NCBI RefSeq assembly: GCF_020283565.1
Contig: NC_060061.1
Coordinates: 17,707,362-17,771,361 of the forward strand
DNA: 64,000 nt
Reading direction: 5' to 3'
From: Trifolium pratense
Lineage: Eukaryota; Streptophyta; Magnoliopsida; Fabales; Fabaceae
The stretch's first letter is position 1. Each line of letters starts with the position of its first letter. Of the stretch, positions 54,950-64,000 are shown piece by piece. A model generated the notes under the pieces. It was not told where the DNA came from. It ran no database searches and was given only the letters and a program-made list of their open reading frames with translations. The position numbers were made by a program, and so were the translations under genes.

Positions 54950-57900
54950 GGTTTTCTAACTTAGACCCTAGTTAGGTCTAAGTTAGCAAGGTGCACCTTT
55001 TCAATTGGACCAAAATACCCATTCTTTTTAATTAATTAACCAAAATACCCATTAATAGACGCGGATCAAGTGTCGCGCGCGTACCGAAGGACCATGGTTA
55101 CAGACCGTTGATTTCCATCAGACAGCCAAGATCTGATCTCATCAAGACTGTCTGATCAATCCGACAGTCCAGATCATCCTGATCCATCAGATTTCAGCGC
55201 GTGCGCCACACTGGATTACACCCTGGAGAGAGAAAAATTTGCTTTTTAAAAGTAGGACACGTGTCACACAATGGTTGGCTGGACGTGATTTTTGTTCATT
55301 TAATACTTTGAACTCAATTATTTCGTTGTAAATTAATTTTTTATTTTTTATTTTTTATACCAAAATTCATAATTTTTTTTTTTCTACAAATAGAGACTTG
55401 GTTCGTTTGATTTGGACACCGAAAAAAAAATGCAATTTTTCACTACCTTAATCTCATTTTTTGTCTACTAAATACGTTACTTGTGTGTTGTAATTTAACA
55501 CGCACCACTCAACCAACTCACTGAAACTATTATACCAGGAAAATAGTAGATAATATTCTGGAACTTTTGGTATATTTTATGAAATTTTTGGAGACCTGAA
55601 ACTATTTTTAGTTAATTAAATGAGATAAAACGGTAATTAAAAACTAATGTTTGCTTCTGAAACCATTTTACTGTTAGAATGGTTGCACATAGTTGTATTC
55701 TGAAACCATTTTACTGGTAGAATGGTTTCAATAAGTAATTTATTAATTGTGTTTGCTTCTGAAACCATTTATCTGGTACAATGGTTTCAGAGAGTTGTAA
55801 TCTGAAACCATTTTGCTGGTAGAATGGTTTCAGTAAGTTGATTATTAGTTATTTGCTTCTGAAACCATTTAGCTTGTAGAATGGTTGCACATAGTTGTAC
55901 TCTGAAACTATTTTACTGGTAGAATGGTTTCAGTGAGTAATTTATTAATTGTGTTTGCTTCTGAAACCATTTAGCTGGTAGAATGGTTTCAGAGATTTGT
56001 ACTCTGAAACCATTTTCCTGGTAGAATGGTTTCAGTGAGTTGATGTAAGGTAGTGAAAAATAAGATTAAGGTAGTGAAAAATTGGGTTTTTTTTTTCTGT
56101 GTCCAAATCAAACGAACCAAGTCTCTATTTGTAGAGAAAAAAAAATTATGAATTTTGGTATAAAAAAAAATAAAAAATTAATTTACAACGAAATAATTGA
56201 GTTCAAAGTATTAAATGGAAAAAAATCACGCCCAGCCAATCAGACAGCGACACGTGTCCTGCTTTTAAAAAGTAGATTCTTCTCTCTCCAAGGTGTAATC
56301 CAGTGTGGTGCACGCGCTGGAATCTGATGAATTCGGATGATCTGGGCTGTCTGATTGATCAGACAGTCTTGATGAGATCAGATCTTGGCTGTCTGATGGA
56401 AATCAACGGCCTGTAACCATGGTCCTGCGGTACGCGCGCGACACTGGATCCGCATCCATTGATGGTAATTTGGTTAATTAATTAAAAAGAATGGGTATTT
56501 TGGTCCAACTGAAAAGGTGCACTTTGCTAATTTAGACCCAACTGGGTCTAAATTAGCAGCCCCCTATATATATATATATATTGGTACATAGTAAGAAAAA
56601 TCTATTTAGTTGAGAGTTTTAAAATAACATAATATTTTTCAATGTTGTTAAAAATATTATGTTTTAAACAAAGGCAAATGTTAAGGTGCATTTAATTATT
56701 TAATATTCCATTTAATATACTTTTTTTAATATACTTCAATAAAAGCAGTAATTAACTTTATTAATTAAAAAATATGACCCACTATATTTAATAGTACTCC
56801 CTTTGTTCAATTTTAATTGTCGTTTTAGATTTCTGCACACATGTCAATGCACAATTTGATCACTAATATATTTAATAATTATCTATTATAAAAAATTATT
56901 TAAATTTTATATTTTGATAATACTTGTCGAGACAAATTGAACAACATCTTATATGCTAATATTTATTTTTATTTTTATATATTAATAAAAATTACAATCA
57001 AAGTAGACTATATGAATAATGTTATATGATTCCTCAAACAACACTTAAAAAGGAATGGAGAGTAATTATTTAAAAGAATTGGAGAGTCTATGATACACCC
57101 GACCCATTTATTTATTTTTTCGTATAAAGCTTTTTTATTTATTTATTTATTTGGTCAAAGCTTTTTTTTGTAAGATGAAAAAAATTAAATGATAACTTAT
57201 ATAAAATTCCAAAAGATATTATTGAAGTCAAATAATTAATAAATATATTGGCACATATATTTTAATTAATAAAGTTAATTACTGCTATTATTTAGTAAAT
57301 TAAGTGAGATTTTAGTTAATTAAATGCACTTTAACATGTGTCATAAATACACATGTTAGGGGAACTCTTTTTATTTCGTGGTTGCAAATTTACCTTTTGA
57401 AGAAATTAAGTTTGAATTTATGTCTGAGTTATATTTATGGAACAAATTTATTACACTTTTAAATGAATTAAAATAAATTTTTGAGATATAAATTGATTTT
57501 GACACATGAAATAATTTTTGAATAGAAATGATTTTATTTCAAGAGTTGATTATATCTTTGAACTTAGAATTTAAAGTTTTAAATTCTATATTATTTTTTT
57601 TTTGACTATTTCTATACTATTTTTTTAAAAGCTTGATTGTAGACTTAATTTCTAAATTGAGATTATTGTTGAATTCACTTTTACATGAAAGTATCTATCC
57701 AAACCTAAATTATGTTATATTCAACTGACTAATTAGAAATAATTCTACATAATCGAACAACACAATCAAAATAAATTTTTGTTATAGCATGATTGTTAAA
57801 CTTTTTTGTAATTAATTAAGTCCAAAAAAAATTATTAATCAAATTTTATTTATTTAATTCATGGTCTTTTTTTTCCGTAGGATAAACATAAAAAACAAAG

Positions 57901-59006
57901 AAAAATAGTAACTAATATTTTTAGACACTAATTAAAGAAGAAATTATAATAAAACAGTCTTAAAATTAGTGTAATATATTTTTTAAAAATATAAAAAAAA
58001 AATTTCAATACAAAATTGTCTGAAGAAAATGGTCTTGAATATTTGAACTTACCAAACAAGTAGCTTTGATTGCGGTGTCAGAATCACGGCCGTCCAAATC
58101 ATGATCATCAACGGTGGAAATGAGCACATCCATGAAGTCAAGTTCGTCATCAGAGTTTCTATTACGTTTGTGTTGATCGAGCAAAACACAAACAAATTCA
58201 TCCAACTCTTTGGCCGTTTTCTTCATCGCCTTCTCTTTTCCATCCAAATCCAACCATCTCAAATACGGCAACGTGTCACATATAACAAATGAACCAGTGA
58301 GATCGAACAAATCCCTAAGTGCTTTTCTAATCCGTTCATTCTCTTCATTGTCATTGCCAAAACGTTTTCCAAAAACCGTTCTAAACATAACATTTATAGC
58401 TATGTCACCAAACCATTTTTTCATTTCCGTAATCGCCCTTTCAGGATTACCCACGTTCTTCATCTTTTGCCAAAGATCGTAACTACCTTTCATTGCTGTT
58501 TCCACCTCAGATTCCATCACGTGTTTAAGCAATATCTCTATCCGTTGAGTGGAGAGGACGTGGACGGTGGCGATTTTCCGCATGGTGCGCCAATAGGAAC
58601 CGTAGGGACTGAAACCAATCATGGAAAAGTTATAGCCTAGAATTTCAAAGGCTACAGATTTAGGACGTGAAGCAAATGCTTTGTCGTTTATTGTAAAACA
58701 CTGTTTTGCCATTTCATAATTACTTATAACTAAAGTTCGATGAACACCCAAACGGAAGGTGAAGATTGGTCCGTATTTGTCGGCTAACTTCCCCAAGACG
58801 ACGTGAGGTGACTGGGAACCACTTAAAAGGTGGAGGTGGCCGATTAAAGGCAAAGCTCCGCCAACTTCTGGTGGTGGTTGGAGTGTCTTTGAAGCTACAC
58901 CAGTACTATTGTTGCTTCTGCGTAGCCTATAAAGAAGGAAGAGAAACAATAACGTGGCGCATATGGTAAATGGCAGGGTTGATGGCAAGAACAAATTATT
59001 CATCAT
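53107..59006 (-). CDS. Cytochrome P450, CYP82-like, gene C (intact coding, 4.3 kb intron, 528 aa)
   Basis: Exon 1 is 59006-58053 (318 codons) ending with a GTAAGT donor. Exon 2 is 53739-53107, after a TTTTTTGCAG acceptor. The junction joins KATCL to TLILAGTDTTSG in frame. Motifs are complete: anchor LPFTICATLLFLFLLYRLRR, I-helix AGTDTT, ETLR, FRPERF and FGSGRRMCPG. The hinge is shorter than in A (LQPPPE). The exon-2 length equals A's (633 nt). The intron is 4313 nt because of two foldback elements, TA tracts and a third inverted-repeat element. Whether such an intron is spliced efficiently is unknown. ER monooxygenase; substrate unknown. Confidence 0.9.
53978..54058. repeat. (TA)n tract 1
   Basis: About 80 bp of pure TA directly left of the first foldback element. 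TA tracts 2 (54872-54947) and 3 (56565-56581) follow the first and second elements. Confidence 0.9.
54059..54871. mobile_element. Foldback element 1 in intron of gene C
   Basis: An 813-bp element with inverted arms of about 160 bp: GAGTTAGGATCCGTTGACAC at the left and its complement at the right, with one to a few mismatches. The middle has T-rich and AACAAATC words. It sits in a TA tract. No coding capacity. Confidence 0.85.
54948..56564. mobile_element. Foldback element 2 in intron of gene C, arms of about 500 bp
   Basis: A 1617-bp element. Arms 54948-55460 and 56045-56564 are imperfect inverted copies (for example CAGACAGCCAAGATCTGATC and its complement, and CCAAGTCTCTATTTGTAGA and its complement). 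TA repeats lie on both sides. The centre holds an array of hairpins, listed separately. No ORF of interest; the element type is not known. Confidence 0.85.
55656..56045. repeat. Higher-order hairpin array at the centre of foldback element 2
   Basis: Eight units of the form TCTGAAACCATTTT..GGTAGAATGGTTTCAG start at about 55656, 55699, 55758, 55801, 55858, 55901, 55960 and 56003. They alternate 43 and 57-59 bp, so a pair of about 101 bp is repeated four times. Each unit folds on CTGAAACCAT/ATGGTTTCAG. Confidence 0.8.
56682..57345. mobile_element. Possible inverted-repeat element in intron of gene C
   Basis: ATGTTAAGGTGCATTTAATTA at about 56690 and, reversed, ATGTTAAAGTGCATTTAATTA near 57330 form its ends. 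The middle is AT-rich. To its right, 57370-57720 matches intron sequence of genes A and B. Confidence 0.55.
57597..57609 (-). mobile_element. Possible micro-retroposon (minus strand)
   Basis: Poly(T) plus GACTAT between TTCTATATTATTT (57584-57596) and TTCTATACTATTT (57610-57622), a 13-bp duplication with one mismatch. Confidence 0.5.
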
Positions 59007-59254
59007 ATTATAGTGCTGGGATGATGTTATTATATTATCTGTTGTGTGTAGATATTGTTGCGGCGGTGTTTTATTATTTATTGATTAGGCGTTGGATATT
59101 TAATTAGCAGAGTGGTTTGCAGAGAAGAAGAGTTTGAATTTCAAGTTCTATATAATACTTATCTATTTATAAAGAAAAAAATAGACACATGCATGTGATA
59201 TATTAGTTTTTTTTATTTTTTTATTTAAGAGAACTAATATTAATGAGAATTAAA
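59007..59254. promoter_or_regulatory. Upstream region of P450 gene C
   Basis: Presumed promoter. From about 59087 it matches the upstream region of gene B. A CAATAAATAATAAAACACC on the minus strand near 59070-59090 is the only TATA-like stretch, and is weak. Confidence 0.4.
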
Positions 59255-59400
59255 CAACATATACAAAGCCTATATCTTTTTGGATTAAGGGCAAAATACA
59301 AGGAGGAATAGAGTTGGGCCAATCTAAGTTGGGTTCTTTCTGCGCCCATTTGACCAAATCATGAGCAACCCTGTTTTCGAACATGTTATTTCTTTGAATG
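59255..59400 (-). pseudogene. LINE RNase H C-terminal fragment
   Basis: The minus strand reads ENRVAHDLVKWAQ, the end of a plant LINE RNase H domain, then a tail NLDWPNSIPPCILPLI. Truncated on both sides. Confidence 0.65.
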
Positions 59401-59504
59401 ACGAAAAAAACAGAAGAATGTGTGCTGGACGCGGATGAATTACTGAAAATGTATCAAAGTATAATAAATATATTTATGTACAAATAATAGGCAAATCTTC
59501 ATGG

Positions 59505-59580
59505 CAGATAGCCAAAGACATGAGAAGGGATTTTTTTATGTCAGCAGAAGAAGCCCAAGCCCGTGGAATTGTTGTTTCCG
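59505..59580 (+). pseudogene. Possible ClpP/ClpR-like exon fragment
   Basis: The plus strand reads SWQIAKDMRRDFFMSAEEA, then QARGIV, resembling the segment near the C-terminus of plastid Clp protease subunits (RDxFMSAxEAxxYGxID). The frame is lost soon after. It is too short to be sure; it could be a captured or decayed exon. Confidence 0.35.
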
Positions 59581-59959
59581 TTTCTATTGACGCAAGCAAT
59601 GTCAGAGACGAAGAACAGTATCTATAAGAGTTGGGTAAGCATTGTGCGTCGGTGTGTGAAGTTCCTTGAGGATAACCCTAATCTAGCTTTAGTGGATATG
59701 AAAAAGGAAAAAATACGTATAAAATTATTTGAATTTATTTTCTTTTTATAAAAGGAGGGATCTTATTTGAATTTCAATTGTTACTTTTGTAATCAATAAT
59801 TATATTTTTTTATTATTCTTCAACTTACCTCCTCAGTTTATAAAAGTAATAATATACATATTTTGTCACATAGCAAATATGAAAATAACAGTACATTTTT
59901 TATCAAAGGAAAAAGTTAACAAGAAATTCATTTAAATTTTTATACAAGAATAGATTGAT

Positions 59960-60425
59960 AGATACTATGAGTAATATAGGTTACGATTATAATAGATTTA
60001 GTATTAATTAAATATACATCAATTGAAGGACAAGATGGCATTATTAAACTAAGGAACAAAACTACTTTATAAAATTCTGTCATCACTGTAATCGAAAATA
60101 TTATAATTCGTTCATCTAGTCTAGACTAGACTAAATCTAGACTGTGATGGAGTTGTTTTTACCCTAACAACTATATTTGTTTTTTTTTTTTTTTGGTGTA
60201 AATCAGTTTTTTTTTATCCGCAATCATAGACATTAATTCAACTATTATGTGTGTCAAATAAGAATCTCTTGAAAATTGTGCAAAAGTAGATTTATTATTT
60301 TACAAAAACTACTCCAAATTTTATAAAATTCTGTCATTGTAATAGAAAATTATAATTCTCGTTCATATCTAGATTAGATCTTGACAAGGATTTATGGAAT
60401 TGTTTTTACGCTAACAACTACCTAG
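59960..60425. repeat. Duplicated array flank with local tandem copy
   Basis: About 59963-60170 matches 52309-52530 upstream of gene B. In addition, about 60068-60170 recurs at about 60315-60420 (TTTATAAAATTCTGTCAT through ACCTAACAACTA-like ends), a local duplication with a period of about 250 bp. Confidence 0.6.
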
Positions 60426-60456
60426 TACTCTCAGAGTCCCTTGATATAAATATGGA

Positions 60457-60625
60457 AAATGTTAACTTGTGCCTTATAGCACATGTTAAGGAGATAAATA
60501 TGGAAATATTTTCTTAAAAATTGTGTATTCAACTTCTTAAACATTAAATATCTTATAACATTAAATGTTATATTTTTATATTTAGTTATCTTATCATGTG
60601 CCCTAAGGACACATGTTAACATGAC
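60457..60625. mobile_element. MITE-like inverted-repeat element
   Basis: Left ATGTTAACTTGTGCCTTA and, reversed, ATGTTAACATGTGTCCTTA at the right pair. The interior is AT-rich. About 170 bp. Confidence 0.6.
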
Positions 60626-60755
60626 CCTATAAATATAAACCCATTTGTAAATTTTCACACTTATTAAAAAAAAAGTAAGTTGATAGTGTAATAAATGTGT
60701 ACTTTTTGGGTATTATAATTACTATATTGTCATTTGTAAAAAGATGTGTTTGTAG

Positions 60756-61618
60756 CAATGTTATGAAAACCGGACCGGACCGGCCGGTTCGACCGGTTCG
60801 GCCGTGAACCGGACACAACACCGGTCCAGAACAAGTGCCAGAACCGCTAGTCCATTAAACCGGGATAAACCCGCTTTGAACCGGTCTGAACCGGCATAAA
60901 CCAGAAAAACCGGCGAACCGGGAAACCGGAAAAACCGGCCGGTTCTCTTCTAATAAAAAAAACTGGAATTTCAAAAAAAAAATAAAAAATTCTATTTTCA
61001 AACTAGGGTAGAGTTATTCTTTTCACTGGAACATAAGTGTTAAACACAAACATGAAACTGCCACTGTTATTTGTTATAAGAAAAAGAAGAAGAAAAAAAT
61101 ACACGGATGAATTTGAGAAATTAATGAATAGATCTGTTGTAGTCACACAATAGTTTTTTATTTCTTGATGGTCATACATAAGAAAGGAATGAAACAGATC
61201 TGAGTAAGAGAGAAAAAGAAGAAACAAGAAAATAAGAAGAAAAAGAAAGAAATTACGTGAGAGAAGAAGATAGAAAGTGGAGTGGAGGCTGCTCACTAAT
61301 AGGAATGAGAGGATATTTCAATTCTAGGGTTTAGCTTATAATTTGGCTTTTGGGTTAATACAACTTGATAAAATAATGGCCCAATATATTATAAAATAAA
61401 ACTAACTTTTTTTTTTGGAGAACTAACTTTCTTTTTTACTATGTAACAAAAAAAATCAAATTATTGAGTCTAAAATTATTATTTATTATTCAGCATTATA
61501 TTTACTTTTAATTATTCGGTTCAATAACGGTTTAATAGCGGTTCAACCGATTGAACCGATTGAACCATGAACCGGAACTCTCACCGGTTTGATCTCCGGT
61601 CCGGTTTTTAAAACATTG
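60756..61618. mobile_element. Non-autonomous hAT-like element, uninterrupted copy
   Basis: Exact 8-bp duplications GTTTGTAG (60748-60755 and 61619-61626) flank 863 bp beginning CAATGTTATGAAAACCGG and ending CCGGTTTTTAAAACATTG. Dense CCGGTT/AACCGG words near both ends, AT-rich middle. Same family as 22598-35648. Confidence 0.9.
61410..61420 (-). mobile_element. Possible micro-insert: CTCC + A7 (minus strand)
   Basis: An 11-bp insert between exact 10-bp duplications AACTAACTTT at 61400-61409 and 61421-61430. Its small size leaves room for chance. Confidence 0.45.
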
Positions 61619-61626
61619 GTTTGTAG

Positions 61627-62440
61627 TTAACTTTACGTATTTCAATGCAAAGTATGGTTATGTTTGAAAAAGTAATAATAAATGTGTCTAGGAAATTGAA
61701 AAGAAACTTATATTTAGAGACAAAATTTTTCTTTAAAAGGGTGCTTATAATTAGGGACGGAGGGAGTATATTATTAGGTGTGCATTTAACATGTATTTTT
61801 TTTTTTTGAATTACCATGATATTGGTACGAAGTTTTCACCGTTAATAAAGATAATTAATCTCTTTTGTGAAACTTGTGGGGCACACAAAGTAGGTTCTAA
61901 CCACGTGTTTAAGGAGACCAAAATCATTATCACTTTAACAAATTCATTGTTGGTTTTAACATGCATCTTTTAAAAATTGTAAAAGTAATAAAATTCACAT
62001 TTTGATCAATTCTTATCTGACGCCCACTACGATTATACATAAATACAAAATTTAGGTATAATACGGATCAAGATAAGGGGCGTTGCCCCTTTTGCCCATA
62101 AAAATAAAATAAAATACGGATTAAGATTTACTACAATAGGCTATCACACAATATTCATACTGTTTTTAATCTGGACATTGCATATATTATAGAAAGATCG
62201 GAGTTTGAAAATCTCATACTCTCATTTATTCATCTTTAGAATATGAAAAAAAATTCTTTTGGTTTTCTAAAATGTAAAATTTAGTCTATGGATTTTATGA
62301 AGAAAAAAAAACATTGTCAACACGCCATGCCATTTTCAGAGAACAATACCCGTGTATGATAAAACATCTAAGCTTTATTTATACTATAACATGAATTCTT
62401 CGACACATATCTGATTTGAATATGTTTCAGTACACTGCTG
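61627..62440. other. Gene-free spacer
   Basis: AT-rich DNA. No ORF, MITE or gene was recognised. Confidence 0.4.
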
Positions 62441-62444
62441 ATCA

Positions 62445-63400
62445 GCTAAAATCGAAAATCGACCGAAAACCCAAAAAATTGAAAACTCAAAATATCAGCT
62501 AAAAAACAGAAAATCGGCCAAAACCCAAAAATCGAATATAAACCCTAAAATCGGCAAAAAAAACCCTAAAATCGACTATAAACCCTAAAATTGGCCGAAA
62601 ATCCAAAAAATATGCTAAAAAACCAAAATTCGACCCGAAACCCAAAAGACTCGTCCGAAAACCTAAAATCAGCCAAAATCTAAAAAATCGACTATAAACC
62701 CCAAAATCGGCCGAAAAACCTAAAATTGATCGAAAACTCAAAAAATCAGCTAAAAAACAGATAATCGGCCAAAACCCAAAAATCGAATATAAACCCTAAA
62801 ATCGGCCGAAAAACCTAAAATCGACTGAAAACCCAAAAAATCGGTCAAATACCTAAAATCGACTATAAACCCTAAAATTGGCCGAAAAACCTAAAATCGA
62901 CTGAAAACCCAAAAAATCGGCCGAAAAACCTAAAATCAACCCTAAACCCAAAAAACTCAGCCGAAAACCTAAATTTGACCGAAAACCCAAAAATCGACTA
63001 TAAACGTCGATTTTAGGTTTTTCGGCCGATCTTAGGTTATTTGGCCGATTTTAGGATATTTTGGTCGATTTTAGTTTGTCGGCCGATTGTTTGGGTTTAG
63101 GTTCGATTTTAGGTTTATGGCTGATTTTTTGGGTTTTCGGCCGATTTTAGGGTTTATAGTCGATTTTAGGGTTTTTGCCCGATTTTAGGTATTTTAGCCG
63201 ATTTTTTGTGTTTACCGTCGATTTTAGGTTTTGGTCCGATTTTTTGGATTTTCGGCCAATTTTTTGAATTTCAGGTCGATTTTAGGTTTTGGGCCGATTT
63301 TTTGGGTTTTCGGCCGATTTTGAGTTTCAGGTCAATTTTGGGTTTACGGTTAATTTTAGGTTTTCGGCTGATTTATTGGGTTTATGGTCGATTTTTTAAA
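62445..63400. repeat. Inverted-arm minisatellite
   Basis: The left half to about 63005 is built of 18-20 bp variants of AAAATCGGCCGAAAAACCT and AAAATCGACTATAAACCCT. The right half from about 63006 is built of the reverse complements (TTTTCGGCCGATTTTAGG, TTTATAGTCGATTTTAGGG). The switch is at ACTATAAACGTCGATTTTAG. Units contain AAACCCTAAA/TTTAGGG, like plant telomere repeats, but never in uninterrupted tandem. Reading frames across it are repeat translations, not genes. Confidence 0.85.
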
Positions 63401-63589
63401 GATAAATAAAATTAAATGAAAGAAATTTAATTACATTACCCAAAACAAAGAATTTTACAATTGATGGAATTTCACCACTTTATCCGAACAATGAAATTTT
63501 AAAATGAAGGGGATTCAATTGAATCATTTGCATTGCCTAGTTTTTAAAATCCCTTCAATTTCTAGAATCCCCATCCAAACACACTCTAA
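63401..63589. other. Spacer left of P450 fragment D
   Basis: AT-rich; a phrase CCATCCAAACACACTC near 63570 may be a MITE end. No gene. Confidence 0.35.
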
Positions 63590-64000
63590 ACGATTTTCGA
63601 ATCCATTGATCTTTTCCCCTCCACCGTCAAAACGGTCTCCAACTACTGTTTTAAACAAAACATTTATCGCTATATCTCCAAACTATTTTTTCATTTCCGT
63701 AATTGTCCTTTTAGAACTACCTTCATTCTTCGTCTTAACACAAAAGTCATAACTCTCTTTCATTGTTGTTTCCACCTTAGATTCCATAACATGTTTAAGC
63801 ATATCTAATTTGTGTGGCGGAGAGTACGTTGATGGTGAATATCTTATGCACTGTACGCCAATAGGAACCGTAGGGACTGAAAACTATCTTGAAAAAGTTA
63901 TAGTCCATAATTTCAAAGGCTATAGATTTTGGACGGGAAGCAAAGACTTTGTCGTTTACTATGAAACATTGTTTTGCCTTTTCAATTACTTATAACTAAA
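63590..64000 (-). pseudogene. Cytochrome P450, CYP82-like, fragment D (broken, runs off right edge)
   Basis: The minus strand is collinear with exon 1 of A and C over the middle of the protein: NDKVFASRPKSIAFEIM, FSPYGSYWRTVHKI and FGDIAINVLFKTVVGDRFDG. It has a frameshift around the residues for LKHVMESE, a TAG in place of the Trp before FGDIAINV, and loss of the 3' part of exon 1 at about 63590. No exon 2 is seen in the window on its 3' (left) side; the minisatellite is there instead. Confidence 0.85.

Noticed and set aside
62499..63409. ORFs rich in Phe, Gly, Arg and Ile on both strands
   Set aside because: They are translations of the 18-20 bp minisatellite unit, with period-like residues, not a repeat protein.

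Overview
The window looks like nuclear DNA of a dicot plant, most probably a legume. It is AT-rich and has intron-containing plant genes, a Sirevirus-type Copia retrotransposon of the kind common in legumes, a Di19 gene and a tandem cluster of CYP82-like cytochrome P450 genes. No species can be named from the sequence alone. I saw no rRNA, tRNA or CRISPR.

Layout. 1-7454: right-hand part of a CACTA (En/Spm-type) DNA transposon with a TNPD-type transposase, a second spliced gene (Transposase_24 plus C48/Ulp1-type protease) and a subterminal array of 11 hairpins. It sits in the 3' internal region of a Ty3-gypsy element whose 3' LTR is 7684-8920. 9.2-12.6 kb: dead LINE fragments and one short small-heat-shock-protein gene (11080-11478, +). 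13.9-16.6 kb: an intact Di19 zinc-finger gene on the minus strand, with an apparent U12-type AT-AG intron. 17-22.6 kb: gene-poor, full of MITEs and small retroposons. 22598-35648: a non-autonomous hAT-like element split by a 12.2 kb Sirevirus copy (22924-35108, minus strand) with near-identical LTRs, long gag and pol ORFs, a 907-aa third ORF and an antisense ORF that has its own TATA and polyadenylation signals. 36-38.8 kb: MITEs.

38.8-64 kb: a CYP82-like P450 array, all on the minus strand: an eroded exon-2 relic (38845-39150), intact gene A (40283-42773), broken gene B (45615-50410, with a hAT insertion in exon 1), intact gene C (53107-59006, with a 4.3 kb intron holding two large foldback elements), and an eroded fragment D running off the right end. 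Repeated 3' flanks, intron segments and upstream segments show that the array grew by tandem duplication of gene-plus-flank units and then decayed unevenly through transposon insertion.

Working together: only four host genes look functional (sHSP, Di19, P450 A, P450 C). The P450s are probably ER-anchored monooxygenases of specialised metabolism with unknown substrate. The rest is a layered record of transposition. The least expected observations are: at least eight tiny poly(A) inserts (11-28 bp) with 8-16 bp target duplications; the AT-AG intron; the antisense gene with a SUMO-interacting-like motif in the Sirevirus; the Asp-to-Cys change in the transposon protease; and an inverted-arm minisatellite at 62.4-63.4 kb.
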